Shown: one piece after another, positions 1 to 9,618 of the stretch | How positions within the stretch are numbered: the stretch's first letter is position 1 | Layout of the letters: the number at the start of each line of letters is the position of its first letter | Source: Vitrella brassicaformis | Lineage: Eukaryota > Sar > Vitrellaceae | Reading direction: 5' to 3' | Assembly: GCA_001179505.1 (NCBI GenBank) | Contig: CDMY01000266.1 | Span: 65,788 to 129,787 of the forward strand | Length of the DNA: 64,000 nucleotides | Position numbers and translations under genes: made by a program | The notes under the pieces: generated by a model | What the model saw: the letters and a program-made list of their open reading frames with translations, nothing else | Told to the model about the DNA's origin: nothing | Databases searched by the model: none

Positions 1-481
1 CCCACCCACCCACCCACCCACCCATTCACACATACACACCACCACCGACCTGCCAATCGCCAGCCGTCTAGCTGTCTTCTCACCTGTCTTCTCCGAGCAA
101 AGGTCTAGCTGTCGGAGCGCGAGGCGACGGCCCGTGCTGCCTGGCAGCAAGTGGTTGTGTGGTCACTCACCGTTCCCATGGCACCATTCGCCATGTCCGT
201 GTGCGCGGGCACACAGTGTCACGCGTTGGTCCACGGCACGAACAAACACGAACAGTCGATCGTGATGTAATGGTAACGAGCTACAGACGATGCTCATGAG
301 CAGCACACGTGAATGCAATGGACAGGCATGCAGACTGACAGACAGACAGCCATGTCCAGTCAGATGCGGACGGACATCGACTTTGCATTTGGACAGGATT
401 CGCGTTCTGGCTCGAAGGAGACGGAAATTGTTTGACCGGAGTCGAGAATTCACGCGAGCAATGTTCCACCGCGCGCAGTTC
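1..481. other. Repeat-led non-coding start of window
   Basis: The first 24 bases are a (CCCA)n run followed by CA-rich sequence. The rest has only short overlapping open frames on both strands with no coherent protein signal. The (CCCA)n run does not match a known telomere repeat unit and is treated as a microsatellite. Confidence 0.6.
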
Positions 482-2394
482 GACGAAGTTCGAGCACATT
501 TCGTCGAAGTGCGCATCTCCCGCATCTCTTGTGCAATGGCATCGTTGACGACAACGCCTTCCTTAGAGAGCACTTCACTGGGGTCTTCAGGCTGGCTGGG
601 CGAGGGCTAAGAGATTCTCCACCGAGATCACCACCCGCATCAAGTAGAGCATTGACAAGCTGTGGTGCAAGCACGGGATCGTCGGCCTCCTGACCTACGA
701 CCGCGACAACACGCGGCCCAAGCGAGAGGAGGATCCCCACTAGCCAGAGATGACCCACCGGTGGCTAGTGGGGATTGGCTTCATTCGTCCTCCTGCTGAG
801 GTAAGCGGTGGCTGTCAGAGCATTGAGAGAATGGTACGGACAGCCTCTGTCTGTCCGTCTGTCTGTCCGTCTGTCTGCCCGGCTGTGCCGCAGTTTTTCT
901 GTCACCTGCTCGCGCTTGTGAGGCTACTTTTGTCGAGACGGCATTCAAGGACATGCTCCGAGAGGCGAGCGGGGGTGGGTGATAACCAGGGGCGAGCTGT
1001 GGGCGGCTAACGGCGTTAGCCGCCCCAGCGCGTTGGCAAGGGCAGTGGCTGCGGCTTTCAACTGCCGCTCCTCATCACGGCAGACGACGTGCAGCGGGCG
1101 GTGGCTGACAAGGCGGCCTACCTCAACCGCCCATGGCCATCCGTCTGTTCAGCCTCTTCGTCCACCGACTATACTCCGTCGACCTGACAGTGGGAGGTGG
1201 ACGGGAGGTGTGGGAGGACTCATCGTCGCTGACCCTCACCTTCCTGGGCGTCTGGCTCCTCTCGCTCATCATCCTGGTGGTGCTGCTGATCAAGACATGC
1301 ATCATTCCAGGCGTCGTATGAGTGTGGACCAGCATGTACAACTGCTGCCACCAGATCCAGAGGCGGGTGGTCCAGGGATGGACGCGGGTGGGTGGCTGAT
1401 CGGATACGGGGGGAGAGGGGGAGGACGCACCGTGGTTCGAGCGGCACAGCAACAAAAAAAGTGGACACCAAAACAAGGCAGGCGGCTGGTATGTGATGCA
1501 TGAGCTCGAGTAACTCAACCCTCTATTGCTCTGCAGTGTCTCGTGTCAGACCTGCCATCAACGAGCACGCGCCGAAGAAGAGACAGCGGACGAGGAAGTC
1601 GTTGAAGAAGGGTTGAGGGGGCGGATCTGACGACGAGGGCGAGGACAGTCAGCGAGCGAACAAAGAGGCCAAGCAACTGGCCAACAAAGCTAAGGCGGAG
1701 TTCGAGAAAATGCATATGTGGTCATGGCCTCTGAGCGTGTACAACCACTACACAAACAAGATCGCCGACAATTTGCACAACATAAGACCATCGACATGAA
1801 GAACGAGCTGTTTATCACGTGCAAGTGTAGGGGCACGACGCAGATTAACGCAGAGAACCGCGGCCGGCTGTTCGCCCGATTCACATCGCTGAGTGCCTCC
1901 GCCAAGACGAAGGAAAACAAGAAGAAGCACAAGCCGTGGCGCGAGGACAAGCTTTCCGATGCTGCTGCGCGCCATGGATCTCATCCGACAGGTCCTCCGC
2001 TTTATCGACTATACTTCCATCGTAAAGGAACCTAAGCCGCTGATCGTATACCATACGACACTCCATGACGACTGGGACGCACAGTTGTTTCATCTGCCGG
2101 TGGCCTTTCACGATTGCCAAAGTGAGATGACCTTCATGACCACGAAGGGTGAGGCACTGCCTCAGAGAGTGGTTCTCAGTCAGGTCGTGGGGGAAGACAG
2201 AACATACCCGGTGTGTCGGTTTCAGTCGATGTCATCTATTCTTGGAATGTCAGCCCGCTCGCATGTCACCGAAAGTCGCTGACTTTGTTGTTTTTCTCTG
2301 ATATCAGGTTTGCAATGGAGAGAGGGCCGATGCCCATCAGCGCTGCCCATCCTACACCACAAAAACGACAACCCAGCCGAAGGCCCCATTCCTG
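482..2394 (+). pseudogene. Frameshifted exon-like fragments of unrecognised proteins
   Basis: Short stretches look protein-coding but change frame repeatedly. Around 606-740 a reading with two stops contains TYDRDN. Near 1133-1320 a 62-residue frame ends in a strong hydrophobic segment (about residues 34-55), like one membrane helix. Between about 1718 and 2280 a basic frame containing ELFITCKC passes, after a shift near 1950, into a second frame containing FIDYTS and LIVYHTT. No single spliced reading joins them. I recognise no family. They look like remains of one or more genes, possibly related to the intact orphan gene downstream, but that link is only positional. Confidence 0.35.
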
Positions 2395-3139
2395 AAGCGT
2401 CATCAACTATTCGCCACAGTCAACTATTTTAAACAACACGGTGTGGATGGCGGAATCTCGCAGATCTGCATCTACCTCAAGCAGCGCGGCTATACTCGGA
2501 CCAACCCGCAGGTGCTGGTCAACTCGGACAGCAATACCGGCGGCCTGGCGCTGGCGGGGATGCAATGCTACATCGACGGCATCATCATTCACGCTACCGG
2601 AAATGCTGGCGCGAACAACGTGGCCTTCAGCCGCCGGACGACATGCCATTGCACTACGTCCAGGCCGGCTCAAGCGACAATAACACTGTCCTCGACTGCG
2701 CTTGTTCCTGCAGGAGGCGAAGGACCGAGCCAACATAGCCCCGCCCAAGTCAGCTATCACACGATGTTCTTCATTGCGTAAGTGAGGGGGATGGAGTCGT
2801 GGCTGGAAAAGACTGAATGTCCGGGTGAATGTATGTCGTTTTACGGAGCTGAGCATACTGCAGGTCTTCTGCATCATCAATTACTCGCCTCAGGACACCG
2901 CGTGTTTTTGTCAACTCACTGGGTAGGCGTCAAGCAATGGGCATTTTCTAAGTTGGCGTGTTTCGATGTCTCGAATGGCTGTGTCCGTTGTGCTGCTCAT
3001 GCCTTGGTCTGTCAATCAATCAGGGCCCAACACGACCTGTCGTTCATTGGGTCAACTGTGCGAGTCATGTGCGCTCGAGCACGATGGAACAATGGCAGGG
3101 CAGAAAACGTCAAAAAGGACATCCCGGTGAGAAATGCTT
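2395..3139 (+). pseudogene. Exon-like fragments, cysteine-containing unknown protein
   Basis: A frame from about 2395 contains FKQHGVDGGIS and LVNSDSNTGG and has the composition of a folded protein. It changes frame near 2625 into a reading containing LHYVQAG and ending in a C-x-C-x-C cluster near 2705. Two further exons follow, flanked by AG and GT sites (from about 2863 and 3026) and phase-compatible with each other: the first carries FCIINYSPQD, the second a basic segment ending at a GTGAG donor near 3136. The next acceptor does not continue the frame, so the model breaks there. Function unknown; probably a decaying gene or one with an assembly error. Confidence 0.35.
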
Positions 3140-3201
3140 AGAGCGACTCAGACCACACAGCAAAGAGAAGGGCTGAGGGTTGATGAATGTGTGTGAGCAG
3201 G

Positions 3202-4325
3202 ATGGCTTCCCAAGCCTTCTTCACTGAGCTCGACGAGACCGACGCCGCCATACGGGAGAAACTGAAGGTCCTGGAGAAAGTGAGAAACGAGGAGGCCGAG
3301 AAATGGTGGCCTCAACGCAACAACGTGGTGATCAACAATATCGACATCGCCATCAGCAACTACAAGAGAGACCGAGCATTCATCAGGCTCTTAAGTATGC
3401 ATGCACAGAAGATGCGCGTGTATACTGCAAAAGTAGCCATTCTTAGATCCTATGCCTGTAAAACAGAGCGCAAAGCAGAAGAAAACATCCTTATACGCAG
3501 GAAAAGTAACAGAGTTCCAAGTGGATCTCAACACGGTCGGTCACAAAAACCTGCAGCTTGACACGGGCGACCAGGGCTATCAGCGCTTTTTCTTTAAAGC
3601 GACCGAACTGACGTTTCGCGAGCTGTACGTACGTATCGGGCGGTGGGCGGTGGAGCGAATAGCGAAGGAGGGCGCATAGGAAGAAGAAAGAGGGGAGGGA
3701 CACGAGCACCTTACATAGTGTCTTGTGTGTATTCATGTATGTGTGTGTGTCAGGTTACCTATGCCTGTCGCGGAGTGCTCTGTGATAAGCAGCCTTCACC
3801 ACTGACGGCATGGCCGAGGCGGGCATCGTCCCCAATCCATGGCCACTGGGACGGGAGAGCAACTACGAGGCCTACAAGAACCTCAGTGTGTGTCAGGCAC
3901 GAGAGTTCAACTTCTTCATCAGGGACGGCAAGCGCCGGATTGCGGCCGCACTCAAGGGCAAGCCGACAGTGTAAGTGTCTGTCTAGATCATATTACACAC
4001 TCTGTCTCATGTCACCATCTGTCTCATGCCATTGCCTGTCTCGCGTGTGTATGTCAGGGCGAGTCGGGTGGATCACAGCCTCCCCCCGAGGCTGAATGAG
4101 ATCCGTATGATGTCAAATGCGCAGTTCTTGGCGTCTTCACTCACTCCCCTCGTCGATCCCTACCACGCACCGCTGTTCGACCTGCAAGAGGTCGACGAGC
4201 TCGGGGGCGCCCAGCAAGCCAACCACCCACCAGAAGGAGAGGCACCCGCGGTGGCGGCCGGGGTGTTCCCGGGCCATCACGTCACGGGTCACTACTTACT
4301 TTCAGGGAGGGGATTGAGTATATGA
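3202..4325 (+). CDS. Orphan four-exon gene, about 256 aa, unknown function
   Basis: Four exons splice in phase: 3202-3394, 3501-3632, 3793-3970 and 4058-4325 (introns of phase 1, 1 and 2, all GT-AG), giving an uninterrupted protein of about 256 residues. The first acceptor of exon 3 could instead be three bases upstream. The N-terminal 60 residues are charged and helical (KLKVLEKVRNEE). The middle is beta-like (VTEFQVDLN). Exon 3 carries an aromatic stretch (FNFFIRDGKRR). The C-terminus is proline/acid-rich. There is no signal peptide, membrane segment or motif I recognise. The start is the first ATG after the broken fragments upstream; a longer 5' part cannot be excluded. About 40 bases past the stop lies a motif shared with two other odd blocks in this window. 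Confidence 0.45.
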
Positions 4326-4358
4326 GTACGCATCACGTTTCGCATACACATCATCAAA

Positions 4359-4384
4359 CGTTACAAATAGACATCCACTATAGC
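4359..4384 (+). repeat. Dispersed motif, copy 1 (3' flank of orphan block)
   Basis: The motif AAATAGACATCCAC followed by TATAGC lies 40 bases past the orphan gene's stop. The copy at 39517-39542 matches it at 14 consecutive bases plus most flanking positions, including CGTTA just upstream. A shorter relative is at 29134-29149 on the minus strand. Confidence 0.5.
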
Positions 4385-4421
4385 AAGTCTCATTGTCCCA
4401 TCCTAGTGCTCTGCCTGTTCA

Positions 4422-5891
4422 TCATCTCTTCTCCCATCGCCGTATCCTTTGTGTCTGATGACTCGTATGACCGACAGAGTGCCAAAACATCTGATTGATG
4501 AATGGAAAGTCGTCTGCACATATCGGCCATACACACGACACGCGCAGACACAGCAACATGCACATCGCATGCATCGCATGAATCGATCTTCGGCTCAAGC
4601 ACAAGCATTTCACACAGCATCTCAGCACCAAAGGACACAGGGGGAGAAGAGAGAGAAGGGGATCTTGCGGGTGCACATGCAGATCGACCTCTGCGTACCT
4701 GTTGGCTGGCCACATCAAGCACTGACACACCCGACAAACCATGCAGACCTGACACACACACAACACACAGGGACACATATACAATGGAAACATCCACCCT
4801 GTGGCCATTCACATACGCCGGACACACACCTAGTAGCAGTGCAATGACGGGCAGTGTGAGCCTCTTGGATAAGTTGGCGTCCACACGGCCTATCGACTGT
4901 ATGCGCACACACGCCACCCACCCTTACTTATCCCATCCATCCATCCATCCATCAATCCATCCATCCATCCATCAATCCATCCCACGCATACTTGTGTGGT
5001 GGTGCCCGGCACATGGGGGGGACCCCATTCGGTCATGCACACACACACACACACACACACACGCGCGCGCGCACACACACACATTCAAACAGACAGCTGA
5101 GTGTCTGCACGAGTGTGAGTGCACACCTTGTTCATGATGACTATGACGGTTTCCTTGCCGGTCCGGTTGATCACATCCAGCGTGATGGGAAACGGCAGCT
5201 CCACCTACACACATGCATACGGATGGATCCCCATTCATTCATTCATTCATTCGTCTGTCTGTCTGTGTTGGCTCACCCCGACAGTGTGTGGGCACTCCCT
5301 CACTCTCAGCTCTAGACGCTTCGGCTGGATCGGCTGCATAAGTCACCAACACACACATACACACATGCAAGGAGAGTGCCGGCCGCCTCTGTCCGTGTGT
5401 CTGCCTGTGTGGGATCGCACCATTCTCTCTATTCTGTATTCGTTGTGCACCCCCCGCTCCCTGGTGGATGTGCGCCACTCGAGCAGCAGACGGCCGATCG
5501 ACGGCAATGTCTGCACACAACAAGATCAGATCGTTGTCAGTGCACGCGTGTGTCTGCGTGTGTGTGTGTACCCTTCTCGTCTTCCTGCACTGATTCAGCG
5601 CTTGATGTGAACACCCTATGCACATGCATATACATTTGCACACGCATCTCCACCGCACACACATGAAGGGATGGACACCAGCGCACCATCCTTGTGTGGC
5701 CTCGGCGGTTTCTCTCTTCAGCTCCTCGTCACTACTCGTCACGCACAGCGGAAAAACACGGACACCTGACACACACAGAGAGAGAGAGCCGCACACACGG
5801 ATTGTGAGCCAGATCTGCAGGTGAGATGCGTCCCCGCATAGATTCGCATCTATATGTCCACCTGGCCTTGGGGCGCCGCCTCTTGGTGCAT
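4422..5891 (-). CDS. TRAPPC13: TRAPPC13-like protein (C-terminal half)
   Basis: TRAPPC13 (Trs65-like, DUF974) is a subunit of metazoan-type TRAPP tethering complexes in ER-Golgi traffic. Small exons on the minus strand splice in phase into a reading that follows the C-terminal half of that family as I know it: an exon with [17 protein letters not shown] then YRIERM, the exon [14 protein letters not shown], the exon at 5127-5204 ([18 protein letters not shown]), then [19 protein letters not shown] and [15 protein letters not shown]. The last exon ends with a TGA at 4422-4424. The chosen start at 5891 gives a short first exon ([10 protein letters not shown]). The usual N-terminal half (about 200 residues) is not visible before the divergent gene at 6089, so the protein is short or its 5' exons are missing. 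The junctions between 4513 and 4700 are uncertain. Confidence 0.6.
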
Positions 5892-6088
5892 TGCTTCACC
5901 AGCAAGCGACAACAGTCCATCTGGGAGCTTACCTTCGACCCGAGCTTAGCTTCGACCCGGCTCGCAGAGGCAGAACGAATTGATTCATCGCACGACTCTG
6001 TACCCGCCGTCACTGCTTGACTCGCAGCCAGCTGTCACCCTCAAGCACAGATCATCCCTCCCCGTCCCTTCGGTGACGACCAATAGCC

Positions 6089-8022
6089 ATGGTGGTGTGG
6101 GTGCTGCTGCTGACGTCGATGCTGCTTCCATTCATCTTGCCGTCGGCAACTGGGTTCCTCCTGCCCCGTCCGAGTTCGCAACTGAGAGCACCGGCTGCCC
6201 AGAAGGTCACCCGACTGAGTCAGGAGCAACAAAGGGAGGCTTACGATTGGGCTCTGCCGCACATCAAGGACATCGTATCGCCTCCCTTCTTCATCGAGGG
6301 CACCATTGATGGTGTTGTGCCGGTCATTAGAGGCAAGACAAGAGACTGGGCCCTCGACTTATCAGAGAATCAGGACATGATGATTCGGAAGCTGTTGAGG
6401 GAATACTCGTGGTCTTACAACTGGAATCTGCTTTCCGAGGAGAGTCTGAAAGCTGCCTATGCGTCCGCCAATCAGTCGCCGGTCGGCTTGCTTGGCGAAG
6501 AGCCAGGTGACAGGGTGGATTTTGAGCATCGCAAGTCGAGGGAATTCGCAACAAGCGATCTGCACATACAGGGAACGGTAGCTCCCTGGACGTCTGAGCA
6601 GTACCGAGGTAATCTTGAGGAAGGTCTGAGATTCAATGTCACTGACAGAACCAATGGCACATGGACTGCCGTCATCGAGGAAATATGTCAAGAAGTGGCC
6701 AATAGGCTTTCGCCGGGCAGCGAAGTCAAAGCAGAACTATACAAGGTAAACGATTCTCGTTGATGCAGCACTTGCGAGACTTGGTGATTATGATCCACAT
6801 CTATGTTGTCATCGCAGATGCTGATTTACAGTGAGGGGGACCATTTTGCAAAGCATGTCGACACGCAGCGCTCGGCAGACATGTTTGCGACGCTCATCGT
6901 CTCTCTCCCGACCGAGTACAAAGGAGGAGCTTTTACACTGTGGAAGGATGGAGAGGCTCATAAAACCAGCGATTCTACTTATCGTCAAACCTGGGTAGCC
7001 TTCTTTTCGGATGTCCCACATAGCGTTGAGACAGTTACTTCGGGTTATCGATGTGTCCTCGTATACAACCTCAGCCGCCGGCAGGTTGGAAGGCGAGAGA
7101 AGCGAAGAAGCAAGATCACAGAGAAATTCGTGGGGTCACTGAAAAAGTGGTTTCAGGAGAAGGACAGAGAGGTATGCAGAGAATCTGATGCGTGCCTTAC
7201 ATGCGTGCGTCAGGGTGCCTTTTGTTGTATGTGCTTTCAGGCGCTGGCGATTGCGCTCGAATATCAGTACACTCCTTCGAGCATTGGCGTGGAGTATTTG
7301 AAGGGCAGGGACCGATTGCTCTATGACATCTTGGCCGAGCATTTCAACGTCAGTCTTGAGATAGTTCATCAGAACTGGAGGGCCCTACCAGCAGATGATG
7401 ATTTTGATGATGAGGACGAAGACTATGATTCCTATGAGGACCCAGACTATGAGTGCCCCGTGTTGTGCGGCATGGATATTGTCGACCCGCGTTATCTCGA
7501 GCTGCTCGATGAGAGCAACGACAAGAAAGCGTGGCGCTGGTTTCTCGCCTTGGAGGATGACGAGTTGTGTTCAGGTCAGCGTGTATTCAATGATTGTCAG
7601 CCTGAGATTATATTTATCGTGTCGTTCTTCTGTCTTTCGCATTCAACGCAGACTACATTGAGAAGTACGAGACACAAATATGCGCCCAAGGCTTTCAATG
7701 AGTCACTACTCGGATGCACTTTGGTCTGTCAGGTTTGGCAAGAGGAAGCCGCTCGTTGGATTGAATATTGGTCGTCAAGGCGGCGCCTTTCAGCCCGACG
7801 ATAGGGAAATCGAGGGCAGAACGGGGCCCACCTTCGCAAAGAAACCACAGACCATCAAGAGAGAGATGGTGCGATTGGGGAATCAGATGGGGCTAGGTGA
7901 GAAAGACATCGAATGAATTCATCGACAGCTCACATGAGTCACCCTCATTTTGTTTGTGTTTCCGATTTGCAGTCCATTTCCAGTATCTGAGCGTCGCCTT
8001 GGTCATCCATGGGATTGCATGA
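6089..8022 (+). CDS. 2-oxoglutarate/Fe(II)-dependent oxygenase, about 523 aa
   Basis: Exons 6089-6745, 6818-7171, 7241-7574, 7652-7664 (only 13 bases), 7733-7896 and 7973-8022 splice in phase. The N-terminus is hydrophobic for about 22 residues, consistent with a signal peptide. The oxygenase core spans exon 2: the first iron ligands H and D are in FAKHVDTQ, the second H is in DVPHSVE, and the 2-oxoglutarate-binding R is in SGYRCVLVYNL. This is the prolyl-hydroxylase-like double-stranded beta-helix pattern. Exon 3 holds an acidic linker (about residues 390-410) and a helical domain I do not recognise. Substrate unknown. The gene is divergent from the TRAPPC13-like gene, about 200 bases between starts. 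Without the 13-base exon the frame hits a stop, so it decides the model. Confidence 0.8.
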
Positions 8023-8460
8023 CACGACATTGCTGGGCGGGGAGTTTATTTTTCAGCCGGCCTATTCTGCGTGCAGGGACGCAATTGCTCGATTACTTGA
8101 AGCAGTCATAAGCAGTCAGTATGTGGAAGCATTACAAAACACACATCACTTAAATCTGCCTGCCATGCCGAGTCACTAGTGTCATCTCTCTTCGTTCATG
8201 CACACGTAGCGACCGACCTACACTCACTCACCTCACCCAGCCCACCAGATGGCTGTGAATCCCTCCCTCCATCCCTGCCTGCCTGCCTGCCGACGCCCCG
8301 AAGAGCAAGCTGGGTATGATAGAGATGGACATACACATACATGGCAAACGACGCCAAGCATGAACGCAGCTAGCCAGCCATCCGTGGATGACACATCGAA
8401 TTTCGTCTTTCAGCTCTCGCCAATCTGGTCATTCATTCATTCAGTCATCCATTCATTCAG
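8023..8460. other. Convergent intergenic spacer
   Basis: Spacer between two converging genes. It contains short CATTCATT and CCTG tandem repeats and no coding signal. Confidence 0.6.
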
Positions 8461-8996
8461 TCATTCCCATAGTTTGTGCTCGAAGTCCCACTGATCCAGC
8501 GCTGCAAAATACAAAATACGGAACGAGGGAGAGGGTGTCTTCTCTCCTCTCCTCTCTCTGCTGCTCGCGTCCGTGTGTGTGTGTGTGTGTGTCTGACCTC
8601 CTCCCCCTTTCCTCTCTGTGTCCATGAACTGCAGCTCGTGGCCATCGCTGCCAATCACAACCACACCTGGCACACCCGCACGACGCGTCATACCCTCTGC
8701 ATACACGCAACACACACACACACACACACACACATATCCCATGTCCACAATGCAACAGCCGGTTGGCTCGTTCGTACCGAATTTGTGCGATTCTCGTCTT
8801 GCCCATACGCCGTGTTGCCTCTTGAGTTTGTCGGTGAGGGGGTCGTCGTAATCTATCCGCAGCCAGGGGCCGTGTGACGCCTCCATGTGTGCCGCCTGGG
8901 ACGCATTGTCGCCGTCCGAGGACACAAAGATGACCTCTATCTTCTGCCCATCAGTGTTCACCTGTGCAGCACCCATCCATTCAGCAGATGAAGGCC

Positions 8997-9029
<33 letters not shown>

Positions 9030-9528
9030 ACACCACACGCATGTGCGTGTCTGTCATGCTGTGTTTTGGTGCTCACGCGCTGATAGAAGCTCCTCAGCAC
9101 GGGCGTGAATGATTGGCACATCGGACACCACCCAGCAGCGAAGTACAGCGCCACTGACTTCCCCTGGAGAGATGCGATGCTAGCGGCCTCGCCCGTTGCC
9201 GACTTGATGGCGCCAGCACGACTCAGGTCGGTCACCACATCACTCACTGACACACACAGGACCGAGGAGCAAAGCTGTCAGCCCATCTTCACCGACGCGT
9301 ACCGATTGTTGGTGGCTGAGCATTGCTCATGGCGATGGTGCTGCTTCTGAAGAATGCGCCTTTGTGGGTGTGTGCTGCGGGCAGCCAGAGTCTGAAGGCC
9401 TGCACGCTGATGAAGCCGAAGGCCAGGCAGAAGGTGAGGGTGCTCAGGAAGCTAGTCAAACACGCCAGCGCAGTGGGCGGAGCCGTCATCTCATCCCACC
9501 CGCATCGCGATGCTCGAGTTGCCCCCAT
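8461..9528 (-). CDS. Nucleoredoxin/tryparedoxin-like thioredoxin-fold protein
   Basis: Five exons (9528-9303, 9246-9077, 8961-8778, 8696-8598, 8501-8461), all with phase 0 or 1 junctions, give 239 residues. The active site WCPMC sits in YFAAGWCPMCQSF, close to the WCPPC of nucleoredoxins and tryparedoxins. Downstream VIFVSSDGD, then AGVPGVVVI with the cis-proline region, complete the fold. Such proteins reduce disulphides in partner proteins. Exon 1 adds about 75 residues: a hydrophobic segment (about residues 20-45), then a Ser/Arg/Thr-containing stretch beginning near AFRLWLP. That resembles a signal peptide plus transit peptide for a complex plastid (inference). A start at residue 14 is equally possible. 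Its upstream region is shared with the TPR/IQ gene. Confidence 0.82.
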
Positions 9529-9618
9529 GCAGCCCCCAGTCTCACTCCGAGTCTCCAGTGGTTAGAGAGAGTCCTTCGTTGTTAACCTCACGGGCAACTC
9601 CCTCCCTAGTCTCCCCGA
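9529..9618. promoter_or_regulatory. Short divergent upstream region
   Basis: Only 90 bases separate the start codons of the nucleoredoxin-like gene (-) and the TPR/IQ gene (+), so both promoters or 5' leaders must lie here or overlap the other gene. No core element is recognisable. Confidence 0.35.

Noticed and set aside
1-30. Telomere or subtelomere from (CCCA)n
   Set aside because: Unit does not match TTTAGGG/TTAGGG-type repeats and the run is only about 24 bases.
5037-5090. His/Thr- and Val/Cys-rich reading frames in CA/TG tracts (also 8709-8735, 9001-9022, 14030-14050, 48040-48120)
   Set aside because: Microsatellites inside introns or spacers; the frames are repeat artefacts.
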